64,000 nucleotides of DNA, taken from contig NZ_CM001489.1 of the NCBI RefSeq assembly GCF_000262465.1, forward strand, positions 1,275,781 through 1,339,780, read 5' to 3'. This DNA comes from Frankia sp. QA3 (lineage in GTDB: Bacteria > Actinomycetota > Actinomycetes > Frankiales > Frankiaceae). Position 1 is the stretch's first letter. Each line of letters opens with the position of its first letter. Positions 23,910-31,997 of the stretch are shown here, piece after piece. A model generated the notes under the pieces. That model did no database searches and was not told the origin of the DNA. It saw only the letters and a program-made list of their open reading frames with translations. A program made the position numbers and the translations under genes.

Positions 23910-24917
23910 GTGAAGGTCGACGTTGGTCTGTGGGCCGATCTTGACGACATCGCCAGCCGATCACGCGAACTCGAGTCCCTGGGCTACGACGCGCTGTACG
24001 TCCCGGAGACCGCGCACGACCCGTTCCTGCCCGTGGTCCTCGCGGCGCAGGCGACCGAGCGCGTCATGATCCGCACTGGTGTCGCCGTGGCCTTCCCGCG
24101 CAGCCCCATGCACCTGGCGATGGTCGCCAACGACCTGCACACCATCAGCCGGGGCCGGTTCGTCCTCGGGCTCGGATCGCAGGTCAAGCCGCACATCGAG
24201 AAGCGTTTCAGCGCCGTGTGGTCCGAGCCGGCCAGGCGCATGCGGGAGATCGTGCTGGCGATCCAGGCGATCTGGCGGTGCTGGAACGACGGCGAGCGCC
24301 TGGACTTCCAGGGCGAGTTCTACCAGCACACGCTGATGACGCCGTTCTTCAACCCCGGGCCCAACCCGTACGGGACGCCGCGCATCCAGCTCGCCGCCCT
24401 CGGGCCGCGCATGACCGAGGTCGCCGGCGAGGTCTCCGACGGGATCCTGCTGCACGGACTGTCGTCGGAGCGGTTCGTGCGCGAGGTGACCCTGCCGGCG
24501 CTGGAGCGGGGCCTGGCGCGGGCCGGGCGCAAGCGCTCGGACGTCGAACTGACCTTCCCCACCCTCATCGCCACCGGCGACACCGAGGAGGAGCTGGCCG
24601 AGTCGGAGAAGAAGCTGCGCCAGCACTTCGCCTTCTACGCCTCCACCCCCGCCTACAGTGCGGTTCTGGAGCTGCACGGCTGGGGCGGCCTGCAGCGTGA
24701 CCTCTACGAGCTGACCCGGGACGGCCGGTGGCAGGATCTCGGCTCGCTCGTCACCGAGGAGGTCCTGGAGGTCTTCACGGCACGCGGCACCCCGGAGGAC
24801 ATCCCGAAGCAGATCCGGGCGCGCGTCGGCGACATCGCCGACCGGGTGAGCTTCTACTCGCCCGCCCCCATCACCCCCGAGGTGATCTCCCGCATCCTCG
24901 CCGGCCTGAAGGGCTAG
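23910..24917 (+). CDS. LLM-class F420-dependent oxidoreductase (TIGR03617 type)
   Basis: A 335-residue luciferase-fold protein. It opens KVDVGLWADLDDIASRSREL and has AAQATERVMIRTGVAVAFPR, HDLHTISRGRFVLGLGSQVK-type and ALGPRMTEVAGEVSDGILLH segments of the F420-dependent mycobacterial subfamily. GTG 23910 is chosen because GGGAG is centred at the right spacing; GTG 23904 overlaps that site. It probably uses F420H2 (or FMNH2) in a redox step on a lipid or xenobiotic substrate. It is flanked by fatty-acid-type genes but transcribed on its own. Confidence 0.85.
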   Translation: MKVDVGLWADLDDIASRSRELESLGYDALYVPETAHDPFLPVVLAAQATERVMIRTGVAVAFPRSPMHLAMVANDLHTISRGRFVLGLGSQVKPHIEKRFSAVWSEPARRMREIVLAIQAIWRCWNDGERLDFQGEFYQHTLMTPFFNPGPNPYGTPRIQLAALGPRMTEVAGEVSDGILLHGLSSERFVREVTLPALERGLARAGRKRSDVELTFPTLIATGDTEEELAESEKKLRQHFAFYASTPAYSAVLELHGWGGLQRDLYELTRDGRWQDLGSLVTEEVLEVFTARGTPEDIPKQIRARVGDIADRVSFYSPAPITPEVISRILAGLKG

Positions 24918-24985
24918 CGACGGTCCCGCGCGGCGGCGGGTCACGGTGGGCCGGCCGGGCTACGGGAGCGGCCCGGCCCGGCCCG

Positions 24986-25039
24986 GCCGTCGCCGTCGCC
25001 GTCGCCGTGGCCGTCGCCGTCGCCGTGGCCGTGGCCGTG
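24986..25039 (+). repeat. Nine hexamer repeats (GCCGTS)
   Basis: Nine units of GCCGTC or GCCGTG in the gap between the luciferase-fold gene and the CoA-transferase promoter. No coding role is seen. Confidence 0.9.
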
Positions 25040-25077
25040 GCCCGAGCCTGATCGGGCTGTGAGGGCTGGACGGAGAT

Positions 25078-25093
25078 GTTAGTTGTGGCTAAC
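25078..25093. promoter_or_regulatory. Operator site 1 of the scoAB promoter (BkaR-like box)
   Basis: GTTAGTTGTGGCTAAC: outer arms GTTAG and CTAAC, 6-bp centre. Second site 25 bp away (centre to centre). The same box type lies in front of accD1. Confidence 0.7.
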
Positions 25094-25102
25094 TTCGTCT
25101 GG

Positions 25103-25118
25103 GTTAGTGAACGCTAAC
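25103..25118. promoter_or_regulatory. Operator site 2 of the scoAB promoter (BkaR-like box)
   Basis: GTTAGTGAACGCTAAC. It differs from the site at 30251 (GTTAGTGCGCGCTAAC) only in two central bases, strong evidence for a shared regulator, most likely the TetR protein encoded at 29139-30140. Confidence 0.78.
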
Positions 25119-25172
25119 GTGCGGGCGGTTCCGGTGTGGCGCCGCCCACTGCTGCGGGAGGCGGGTGCGCGG

Positions 25173-25919
25173 GTGGACAAGGTGGTCGCGAGTGCGGCCC
25201 TGGCGGTGGCCGACATCCCCGACGGGGCGTCGCTGGCGGTCGGGGGGTTCGGGCTGTGCGGCATCCCGACCGTCCTGATCGACGCGCTGCTGGCGGCCGG
25301 GGTCAGCCGGTTGGAGACCGTGAGCAACAACTGCGGGGTCGACGACTGGGGGCTCGGCCTGCTGCTGCGGGCCGGGCGGATCCGGCGCACGACGGGGTCG
25401 TACGTGGGGGAGAACAAGGAGTTCGAGCGGCAGTTCCTGGCCGGTGAGCTGGAGGTCGAACTGGTGCCGCAGGGCACGCTCGCCGAACGGCTGCGCGCGG
25501 GCGGGGCGGGCATCCCGGCGTTCTACACCCCGGCGGGGGTGGGCACGCAGGTCGCCGAGGGTGGTGTTCCGCTGCGCCACGACGCCTCCGGCCGCGTGGC
25601 ACTCGCGTCGCCGCCGAAGGAGACCCGGGTGTTCGACGGCACCGAGTACGTCCTGGAGCGGGGGATCGTCTGCGACTTCGGGCTGGTGCACGCCTGGCGC
25701 GGCGACCGGCACGGCAACCTCGTCTACCGGGCGAGCGCGGCCAACTTCAACCCGCTGTGCGCGGCGGCGGGCCGGGTGACGATCGCCGAGGTGGAGGAGC
25801 TCGTCGAACCCGGCGAACTCGACCCGGGCCAGGTCCACACCCCGGGGATCCTGGTCCAGCGGGTGGTGCATGCGCCGGACCCGGAGAAGCGGATCGAACG
25901 CAGGACGGTGACGGCATGA
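25173..25919 (+). CDS. scoA: 3-oxoacid CoA-transferase subunit A
   Basis: A 248-residue alpha subunit of a class I CoA-transferase. The N-terminal glycine motif [24 protein letters not shown], and the C-terminal [12 protein letters not shown] are family hallmarks. It works with subunit B to move CoA from succinyl-CoA (or acetyl-CoA) to acetoacetate, the end product of leucine and ketone-body breakdown. GTG 25173 has GGAGG 11 bp upstream; an earlier in-frame start at 25083 would lie inside the operators. The stop overlaps the start of subunit B (ATGA). The gene corresponds to Rv2504c in the M. tuberculosis leucine locus. Confidence 0.9.
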   Translation: MDKVVASAALAVADIPDGASLAVGGFGLCGIPTVLIDALLAAGVSRLETVSNNCGVDDWGLGLLLRAGRIRRTTGSYVGENKEFERQFLAGELEVELVPQGTLAERLRAGGAGIPAFYTPAGVGTQVAEGGVPLRHDASGRVALASPPKETRVFDGTEYVLERGIVCDFGLVHAWRGDRHGNLVYRASAANFNPLCAAAGRVTIAEVEELVEPGELDPGQVHTPGILVQRVVHAPDPEKRIERRTVTA

Positions 25920-26557
25920 CGCTGACGCGGCAGGGGCTGGCCGCGCGGGTGGCGCGGGAGCTGGTCGACGGCCAGTACGTCAACCTCGGGATCGGGCTGC
26001 CGACGCTGGTGCCCGGCTATCTGCCGGCCGATGTGACGGTGGTTTTGCACAGCGAGAACGGCATCCTCGGCGTCGGTCCCTACCCGGCCCCGGACCAGGT
26101 CGACCCCGACCTGGTCAACGCCGGCAAGGAGACGGTGACGGTCCTGGCGGGCGCGTCGTACTTCGACTCCGCGACGTCGTTCGGGATGATCCGCGGCGGG
26201 CATGTCGACGTCGCGGTGCTCGGCGCGATGCAGGTGTCCGCGCAGGGGGACCTCGCGAACTGGATGATCCCGGGGCGGATGGTCAAGGGGATGGGCGGCG
26301 CGATGGACCTCGTGCACGGCGCGCGGCGGGTCATCGTGATGATGGAGCACGTCGCCCGCGACGGCGGTCACAAGCTGGTGTGGGAGTGTTCCCTGCCGCT
26401 GACGGGCCGGCGCTGCGTGCACCGGGTCATCACCGATCTCGCGGTCCTCGACGTCGAACCCGGCCACGGCCTGGTGCTGCGCGAACTCGCACCCGGCGTC
26501 ACCGTCGACGAGGTCCGCGCCGCCACCGGCCCCGACCTGACCGTCCAGCTCGACTGA
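25916..26557 (+). CDS. scoB: 3-oxoacid CoA-transferase subunit B
   Basis: A 213-residue beta subunit. It carries the catalytic glutamate (Glu47) in SENGILG, which forms the glutamyl-CoA thioester, and [15 protein letters not shown] and [20 protein letters not shown] typical of the subunit. ATG 25916 overlaps the scoA stop by 4 bp, so the two are translationally coupled and form a heteromeric enzyme. It would act after the leucine-pathway carboxylase and HMG-CoA lyase, turning acetoacetate into acetoacetyl-CoA. Confidence 0.93.
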   Translation: MTLTRQGLAARVARELVDGQYVNLGIGLPTLVPGYLPADVTVVLHSENGILGVGPYPAPDQVDPDLVNAGKETVTVLAGASYFDSATSFGMIRGGHVDVAVLGAMQVSAQGDLANWMIPGRMVKGMGGAMDLVHGARRVIVMMEHVARDGGHKLVWECSLPLTGRRCVHRVITDLAVLDVEPGHGLVLRELAPGVTVDEVRAATGPDLTVQLD

Positions 26558-26649
26558 CCCGTCCGGTGCCGACGCCCCGCCGGCACCGACCGCGGCACCG
26601 ACCGCAGCACCGACGGCAGCGGCGCCCGTGACAATGGCGGTGGGCCGCC

Positions 26650-27300
26650 TCATGCGCCGATCGGCGCACTCGGGTCGGCCAGGTCCTCGGTCGGCTCGGG
26701 CGCGCCCTCGACCGTACGCACCGGGATCACGCCAGCCCAGTGGGGCAGGGCCATGTCCTCGGGGTCGTCCACCGGCCCACCCGTCCGCGCCTTCAGCGTC
26801 ACCTGCGTGGCGGGGTCGTCGAGCGCGACGGCGAGCACGGCGGTCGCGGCCAGCTCCCGGCGGTTCGCCGGCCGGCACGCGCCCGAGCGGCCCGGTGCGG
26901 TCCGGTCGACGAACGCGGCGAGCACGGCGCGCTTGTCGTCCTCGTCGAGCACGGGCGAGGCGAGCCCGCGGACCAGCACCGACCGGTAGTTCACCGAATG
27001 GTGGAAGGCGGAGCGGGCGAGTACCAGCCCGTCGAGCAGCGACACCGTGACGCAGATCGGCAGGCGGGCGATGCGACCGGCGGCCAGCACCCGGGCGCCC
27101 GCCGAGCCGTGGAGGTAGAGGGTGTCGCCGCGGCGGACGTGCAGGGTCGGCAGGACGTGCGGCCAGCCGTCGACGACCACGCCGACATGGCAGATCCGTG
27201 CCTCGTCGAGAACGGCGTGGATCCGGTCGGTCTCGTGATGAATCCGGTCCCGTGCCCGGGTGGGGGCGAGATGCGCGGATCCGGCCGTCGGAGTCTCCAT
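26650..27300 (-). CDS. Pyridoxamine-5'-phosphate-oxidase-like flavin protein (Pyridox_ox_2 / Nim-like)
   Basis: A 216-residue split-barrel flavin-binding protein: ARICHVGVVVDGWPHVLPTL, DTLYLHGSAGARVL, LLDGLVLARSAFHHSVNYRS and WAGVIPVR are landmarks of the PF12900 family. Members bind FMN, F420 or heme and act on small redox substrates (NimA is one). ATG 27300 is taken as the start; an in-frame site 12 codons upstream is less likely. It faces away from scoAB and separates it from the carboxylase operon, so it does not look like part of the leucine pathway. Confidence 0.82.
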   Translation of the reverse strand: METPTAGSAHLAPTRARDRIHHETDRIHAVLDEARICHVGVVVDGWPHVLPTLHVRRGDTLYLHGSAGARVLAAGRIARLPICVTVSLLDGLVLARSAFHHSVNYRSVLVRGLASPVLDEDDKRAVLAAFVDRTAPGRSGACRPANRRELAATAVLAVALDDPATQVTLKARTGGPVDDPEDMALPHWAGVIPVRTVEGAPEPTEDLADPSAPIGA

Positions 27301-27399
27301 GCAGGCAGCCTGGCACCGCCGCGATGCCCCGCCCACCGGATTTCCGGGACGACCTCGTTCGGGACGACCTCGTGGACGAGAGCCAGGGCGAGGGCGCGC

Positions 27400-28179
27400 T
27401 CAGCCGCGCACGTGCAGCCCGAAACCCGTGCGGCCCGCGGGCTCCAGTCCCTCCTTCAGATGCAGCGAGGGGAACTCGTAGTCACCGAGGTTCTGTCGCC
27501 GGAACGCGATCGGCTCGGTCGAGGCCAGGGTGAGCAGGCGCCGCTCCCAGGCCCTGGCGACGTCCGGAAAGTCCTCGCTGGTCATCCGGTCGGTGCCGTA
27601 CAGCACGAACGGCGGCAGCACCTCGACGCCCGGGTAGTAGAGGATGCCGTGATGGATGGGGAACAGCAGATCGTCGATGGGGCCGTTGATCCCGCGAGCG
27701 GCGTAATGCGACTGCGGGCCGCCGGCGGTCACCGACAGCAGAGCCTTCCTGCCCGCGAGGGTGCCTTCGCCGAAGCGCTCGCCGTACCTGGTGTCGCTGT
27801 GCTCGCCGACGCCGTACGCGAAGTGGAAGGTGAACACCCGGTCCACCCAGCCTTTGAGGATCGCGGGCATCGTGTACCACCACAGCGGGAACTGGAAGAT
27901 GATCGTGTCGGCCCACCGCAGCTTCTCCTGCTCGGCGAGGACGTCCGGGGTGAGCGTCCCGGCGTCGAAGGCCCGGCCCGAGTCCAGGGCGACCTTCAGC
28001 GGGCTTGAGGCGTCGGGGCCGTAGTCCGCGGCGTCCACGACCGCCTTCCAGTTCATCGCGTACAGATCGCTCACCCGTACCTCGTGCCCGGCGGTCTCCA
28101 AGGTGGTCACCGCGAGGTCCTTCAACGAGCCGTTGAGCGACTTCGGCTCCGGATGGGCGTAGACGATCAGCGTCTTCAC
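27400..28179 (-). CDS. NAD(P)H-dependent quinone reductase, flavodoxin-like fold (NQO1/KefF type)
   Basis: A 259-residue flavoprotein with KTLIVYAHPEPKSLNGSL for the phosphate-binding loop, DTIIFQFPLWWYTMPAILKG and VTAGGPQSHYAARGINGPID. These match the NQO1-like reductases that reduce quinones by two electrons with FAD. GTG 28179 is preferred because AGGAG lies 6 bp upstream. It is divergent from a MmyB-like helix-turn-helix regulator 140 bp away, a common actinobacterial pair, so that regulator probably controls it. Confidence 0.88.
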   Translation of the reverse strand: MKTLIVYAHPEPKSLNGSLKDLAVTTLETAGHEVRVSDLYAMNWKAVVDAADYGPDASSPLKVALDSGRAFDAGTLTPDVLAEQEKLRWADTIIFQFPLWWYTMPAILKGWVDRVFTFHFAYGVGEHSDTRYGERFGEGTLAGRKALLSVTAGGPQSHYAARGINGPIDDLLFPIHHGILYYPGVEVLPPFVLYGTDRMTSEDFPDVARAWERRLLTLASTEPIAFRRQNLGDYEFPSLHLKEGLEPAGRTGFGLHVRG

Positions 28180-28318
28180 GGGAACTCCTTCGGATCGGGT
28201 GCCTTCGATCCTGGGCGCCACGGCGCCCGCCGTTCAGGGGCGCCTCATCCGTCGGACGGGACTTCCTGGGAATGGCAGGACCACCTTCACGGGCGCCACC
28301 GAGGCCATACTCGGGGGC

Positions 28319-29188
28319 ATGGACGATCTTGCGGGCTTCCTGCGAACCCGGCGTTCCCGGGTCGACCCGACGGTCGTCGGTATCCCCACCGACAGGCGCC
28401 GCCGGGTCGAAGGGCTGCGCCGCGAAGAGGTCGCGCACCTGTCCGGAGTCAGCGTCGACTACTACGTACGCCTGGAGCAGGGCCGCGCGACCCAGCCCTC
28501 CGAGCAGGTCCTCGACGCGCTCGCCCGCGTCCTCGGCCTCGACGAGACCGAACGCGGGCACCTCTACCGGCTCGCCCGGCAGCGCCGCCGCCGCGCGAAG
28601 GCGCCGGGCGGGCGGGTCCGGCCGGAGCTGGCGCGCGTCCTCGACCTGGTCGCCGACGCACCTGCGCTGATCATGGATCATCGCCTGGACGTGCTCGCCG
28701 GGAACCGCCTCGCCGGGCTCCTGTTCGGCCGGCCGATGCCGGGCCTGAACACCGCCCGGCACATCTTCCTCGAGGAGGCCGAGCGCGGCCTCTACGCGGA
28801 CTGGGAGAACTGCACCCTCGACGTGGTCGGGCACCTGCGCCTGGCCGCCGGCAAGTACCCCGAGGACCCCCGCCTGGCCTCGCTCATCGGCGAGCTGGCG
28901 ATGGGCAGCGAGCGCTTCCGCCGCCTCTGGGCCCGCGCGGACGTGCGCGCCCGCACACATGGACGCAAGGCGTTCCGGCATCCGCTGGTCGGACTGCTGG
29001 AACTACACCAGGAGAACTTCGCACTACCCGACGAATCAGGCATGGAGCTGCTGGTGCTGTCCGCGGCCCCCGACGGCCCCGCCGAGGACGGGCTGCGCCT
29101 GCTCGCGGGCCTGGGCGCGGACAGCGGCGACGCGCAGACTAGGCCGCGGCTGCGGCCGTCGCCATTGCGTGCAGCGTGGTTGCCCTGA
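28319..29188 (+). CDS. Helix-turn-helix regulator with MmyB-like ligand domain
   Basis: A 289-residue XRE-type regulator. The N-terminal helix-turn-helix includes LRREEVAHLSGVSVDYYVRL and EQGRATQPSEQVLDALARVL. The rest, with PALIMDHRLDVLAGNRLAGL and RKAFRHPLVGLLELHQENFA, matches the MmyB-like ligand-binding domain. ATG 28319 follows GGGGG. Such regulators are usually divergent from a dehydrogenase or reductase gene that they repress, here the quinone reductase. Its last 50 bp overlap in antisense with the end of the TetR gene. Confidence 0.88.
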   Translation: MDDLAGFLRTRRSRVDPTVVGIPTDRRRRVEGLRREEVAHLSGVSVDYYVRLEQGRATQPSEQVLDALARVLGLDETERGHLYRLARQRRRRAKAPGGRVRPELARVLDLVADAPALIMDHRLDVLAGNRLAGLLFGRPMPGLNTARHIFLEEAERGLYADWENCTLDVVGHLRLAAGKYPEDPRLASLIGELAMGSERFRRLWARADVRARTHGRKAFRHPLVGLLELHQENFALPDESGMELLVLSAAPDGPAEDGLRLLAGLGADSGDAQTRPRLRPSPLRAAWLP

Positions 29189-30140
29189 CCGCGGGATCGA
29201 GGACGCCCGAGCTGTGCGGGGTCGAGTTGATCAGGCCGAAGATCGCGTGGGCGCGGACGCGGGCGGCGGGGCCGGTCAGCTCGGGGCGCAGGCGGCGCAG
29301 CACGCCGACCCACAGCTCCACGTAGGCGCGTTGCAGCCGCCGGACCTCGTGCTCGTCCGGTGCCGGCAGGCTGTGCAGGTCACGGTCGTGGATGACGATC
29401 AGGTCGGGATTGCCGACGGCGAACTCGACGTGCCGGCGGACGAGGTGGTCGAGGGCGTCGAAGGCGCTCGGGTCCGCGCTCAGCACGGTCTGGGCGCCGT
29501 GGAGCAGATGCTCGCTGATGCCCACGAGCAGCTCCGTGAGCATCGCGTCCTTGCTGGCGAAATGGCGGTAGATGCCGGGCCCGCGGATGCCGACGGCGGC
29601 GCCGATCTGCTCGATGCCGACCCCGCGGAACCCCCGCTCGGCAAACAGCCGCGCCGCCGCCTGCAGCAGGTCGTCCCGGCGCCCGGTCCGAGGCCGCCTG
29701 ACCGGCGAAGCCGCAGCCGGGGCCGGGTCGGCTGAGCCCGGGGCTGGGTCGGCTGAGGCTGGGTCGGCTGAGGCTGGGTCGGCTGAGGCTGGGTCGGCTG
29801 AGGCTGGGTCGGCTGAGGCTGGCTCGGCTGGGAAAGCCGAGGTCGGGGCGGCGGCGGGCTCCATGTCGGCCGGCGGGATGTCGGCCGGCGGGATGTCGGC
29901 CGGCGGGATGTCGGCCGGCGGGATGTCGGCCGGCGGGATGGTGGCCGGCGGGATGGTGGCCGGCGGGATGTCGGCCGGCGGGATGGTGGCAGGGTGCGCC
30001 GGGGCGGGCTTGACCGGGGCCGGCGCGGGAGCGGGGTCCTGCGCCCGCGCGAGGGCGGGCGGTCCGGCAGCAGCGGCGGCGTCGGAGAAGGTGGGGGCCA
30101 GACCCGCCGGGGGCGTCCCCCGGGTGGCACGCGACGGCAC
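29139..30140 (-). CDS. TetR-family regulator, BkaR-like, with a long repeat-rich N-terminal extension
   Basis: A TetR repressor. The helix-turn-helix is DDLLQAAARLFAERGFRGVG through VGIRGPGIYRHFASKDAML, followed by a ligand domain of ordinary length. Unusually, some 150 residues precede it, made of IPPAD-type and PASAD-type pentapeptide repeats, probably disordered. GTG 30140 has GGAGGAGG 8 bp upstream; a further in-frame start at 30176 would add 12 residues. It lies divergent from accD1, with an operator pair between them, exactly as Rv2506 (BkaR) lies near accD1-accA1-fadE19 in M. tuberculosis. It should therefore repress the leucine/branched-chain acid genes here, probably including scoAB. 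The 3' end overlaps the convergent regulator gene by 50 bp. Confidence 0.85.
   Translation of the reverse strand: MPSRATRGTPPAGLAPTFSDAAAAAGPPALARAQDPAPAPAPVKPAPAHPATIPPADIPPATIPPATIPPADIPPADIPPADIPPADIPPADMEPAAAPTSAFPAEPASADPASADPASADPASADPASADPAPGSADPAPAAASPVRRPRTGRRDDLLQAAARLFAERGFRGVGIEQIGAAVGIRGPGIYRHFASKDAMLTELLVGISEHLLHGAQTVLSADPSAFDALDHLVRRHVEFAVGNPDLIVIHDRDLHSLPAPDEHEVRRLQRAYVELWVGVLRRLRPELTGPAARVRAHAIFGLINSTPHSSGVLDPAVRATTLHAMATAAAAA
29746..29820 (-). repeat. Five perfect 15-bp repeats in the TetR gene
   Basis: Units GGGTCGGCTGAGGCT (plus strand), read on the minus strand as PASAD-type pentapeptides, just before the DNA-binding domain. Confidence 0.95.
29863..29982 (-). repeat. Eight 15-bp repeats in the TetR gene
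   Basis: Units ATGTCGGCCGGCGGG (six) or ATGGTGGCCGGCGGG (two), read on the minus strand as IPPAD/IPPAT pentapeptides. Frame is kept by any copy-number change. Confidence 0.95.
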
Positions 30141-30250
30141 GATGTGGTCCTCCTCCGGGGAGAGGCTACCAAGCATGGTCCACGGGTCGGCGGCCGGAAG
30201 TGCGTGGGCGGTGGCGGACGTCCCGGCCAGGCCGGACAGTCGACGGGAGT

Positions 30251-30266
30251 GTTAGTGCGCGCTAAC
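30251..30266. promoter_or_regulatory. Operator site 1 of the accD1 / TetR divergent promoter
   Basis: GTTAGTGCGCGCTAAC, an almost perfect palindrome, 10 bp upstream of the accD1 ATG and 110 bp upstream of the TetR start. It matches the scoAB site at 25103. Confidence 0.8.
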
Positions 30267-30276
30267 ATCTGGATCC

Positions 30277-31959
30277 ATGTTAGCGACTGTTAACGTCGGC
30301 GACGGCCCCGCTGCCGCGCGCGCACGGGCAGCGACGGCGGAGGATCTCGCCGGGCCGCCGCTGCGCAGCGCCGTCGACGCGGCCTCGCCCGCGGCGCGCG
30401 GCTACGCCGATACCCACGCCGCACTCGTCGCCGAGCTGCGCGAGCGGCTTGCCACGGCGGCTCTCGGCGGCCCCGAGCCCGTCCGGCGCCGGCATGTCGA
30501 GCGCGGCAAGTTGCTGGCGCGCGAGCGCATCGAGGTGCTGCTCGACCCGGGCAGCCCCTTCCTGGAGCTGTCGCCGCTGGCCGCGGACGGGATGTACGAC
30601 GGTGACGCCCCGGCCGCGGGGATCGTCACCGGCATCGGCCGGATCGCGGGGCGAGAGTGCGTGGTCGTCGCGAACGACGCCACCGTCAAGGGTGGGACGT
30701 ACTACCCGATGACGGTGAAGAAGCACCTGCGGGCGCAGGAGGTGGCGCTGCACAACCGGCTGCCCTGCGTCTACCTCGTCGACTCGGGCGGAGCCTTCCT
30801 GCCCATGCAGGACGACGTCTTCCCGGACCGGGAGCACTTCGGCCGGATCTTCTACAACCAGGCCACGATGTCCAAGGCCGGCATCGCCCAGATCGCGGCC
30901 GTGCTCGGCTCGTCGACGGCGGGTGGCGCCTACGTCCCGGCGATGAGCGACGAGACGGTCATCGTCCGCAACCAGGGAACGATCTTCCTGGGTGGGCCGC
31001 CGCTGGTCAAGGCCGCCACCGGGGAGGTGGTCGCGGCCGAGGACCTCGGCGGTGGCCTGCTGCACGCCAAGACCTCCGGGGTCGTCGACCACCTGGCCGA
31101 CGACGACGCCGATGCCCTGCAGACGGTGCGCCGGATCGTCGCGAGCCTGGCTCCGCGGGCCGTGCGGCCCTGGCCGGTCGCCGCGGTGGAGCAGCCCGCG
31201 GTCGACCCGGACACCCTCTATGCGGCGGTGCCGACGGATTCGCGGACGCCGTACGACGTGCGGGAGGTGATCGCGCGGATCGTGGACGGGAGTCGGTTCG
31301 CGGAGTTCAAGCGGGAGTACGGGTCGACGTTGGTGACCGGGACGGCGCGGTTGCATGGTCATCCGGTGGGGATCGTGGCGAACAACGGGGTGTTGTTCGG
31401 TGAGTCGGCGCTCAAGGGGGCGCATTTCATCGAGTTGTGTGATCAGCGGGGGATTCCGTTGGTGTTCCTGCAGAACATCTCGGGGTTCATGGTGGGGCGG
31501 GAGTACGAGGCGGGGGGGATCGCCAAGCACGGGGCGAAGATGGTGACGGCGGTGGCGTGTGCGCGGGTGCCGAAGTTCACGGTGGTGATCGGTGGGTCGT
31601 TCGGGGCGGGGAACTACTCGATGTGTGGGCGGGCGTACTCGCCGCGGTTTCTGTGGATGTGGCCGAACGCGCGGATCTCGGTGATGGGTGGGGAGCAGGC
31701 CGCGGCGGTGCTCGCCACCGTCCGCCGGGAGCAGTACGCCGCCCGCGGGCAGGACTGGCCGGCCGAGGCGGAGGAGGACTTCCGCGCCCCGATCCGCGAC
31801 CGGTACGAACGGCAGGGCAGCCCGTACTACTCCACCGCCCGGCTGTGGGACGACGGGGTGATCGACCCGCGCGACACCCGCACAGTGCTCGGGCTCGCGC
31901 TGTCGGTCGCGGCCAACGCGCCGATGGACCCGCCCGGCTACGGCATCTTCCGGATGTGA
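30277..31959 (+). CDS. accD1: Acyl-CoA carboxylase carboxyltransferase (beta) subunit, AccD1-like
   Basis: A 560-residue carboxyltransferase subunit. [20 protein letters not shown] near the N-terminus, [35 protein letters not shown] in the first half, and [20 protein letters not shown] and [16 protein letters not shown] in the second are landmarks of the 3-methylcrotonyl-CoA carboxylase branch. It transfers CO2 from biotin to 3-methylcrotonyl-CoA in leucine breakdown. ATG 30277 has no ribosome site and overlaps an operator, so the message may be leaderless or the true start may be a little downstream; residues up to about 30 are not conserved. The biotin-carrying subunit gene follows after 38 bp. 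Confidence 0.9.
   Translation: MLATVNVGDGPAAARARAATAEDLAGPPLRSAVDAASPAARGYADTHAALVAELRERLATAALGGPEPVRRRHVERGKLLARERIEVLLDPGSPFLELSPLAADGMYDGDAPAAGIVTGIGRIAGRECVVVANDATVKGGTYYPMTVKKHLRAQEVALHNRLPCVYLVDSGGAFLPMQDDVFPDREHFGRIFYNQATMSKAGIAQIAAVLGSSTAGGAYVPAMSDETVIVRNQGTIFLGGPPLVKAATGEVVAAEDLGGGLLHAKTSGVVDHLADDDADALQTVRRIVASLAPRAVRPWPVAAVEQPAVDPDTLYAAVPTDSRTPYDVREVIARIVDGSRFAEFKREYGSTLVTGTARLHGHPVGIVANNGVLFGESALKGAHFIELCDQRGIPLVFLQNISGFMVGREYEAGGIAKHGAKMVTAVACARVPKFTVVIGGSFGAGNYSMCGRAYSPRFLWMWPNARISVMGGEQAAAVLATVRREQYAARGQDWPAEAEEDFRAPIRDRYERQGSPYYSTARLWDDGVIDPRDTRTVLGLALSVAANAPMDPPGYGIFRM
30279..30294. promoter_or_regulatory. Operator site 2 of the accD1 / TetR divergent promoter
   Basis: GTTAGCGACTGTTAAC, 28 bp centre-to-centre from site 1. 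It covers the first codons of accD1, so a bound repressor would block initiation of transcription or elongation. Confidence 0.65.
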
Positions 31960-31997
31960 CCGCGACGGAGGTGAAGGCGACGACAGGGAGGGCGAGC

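Noticed and set aside
29746..29982. Regular repeats that might suggest a CRISPR array
   Set aside because: Units are contiguous with no unique spacers and are read in frame inside a TetR gene.
31557..31997. A longer N-terminus for the biotin carboxylase starting inside accD1
   Set aside because: Conserved biotin carboxylase sequence starts at [11 protein letters not shown] with GGGAGG just upstream; the upstream frame is an out-of-frame reading of accD1.
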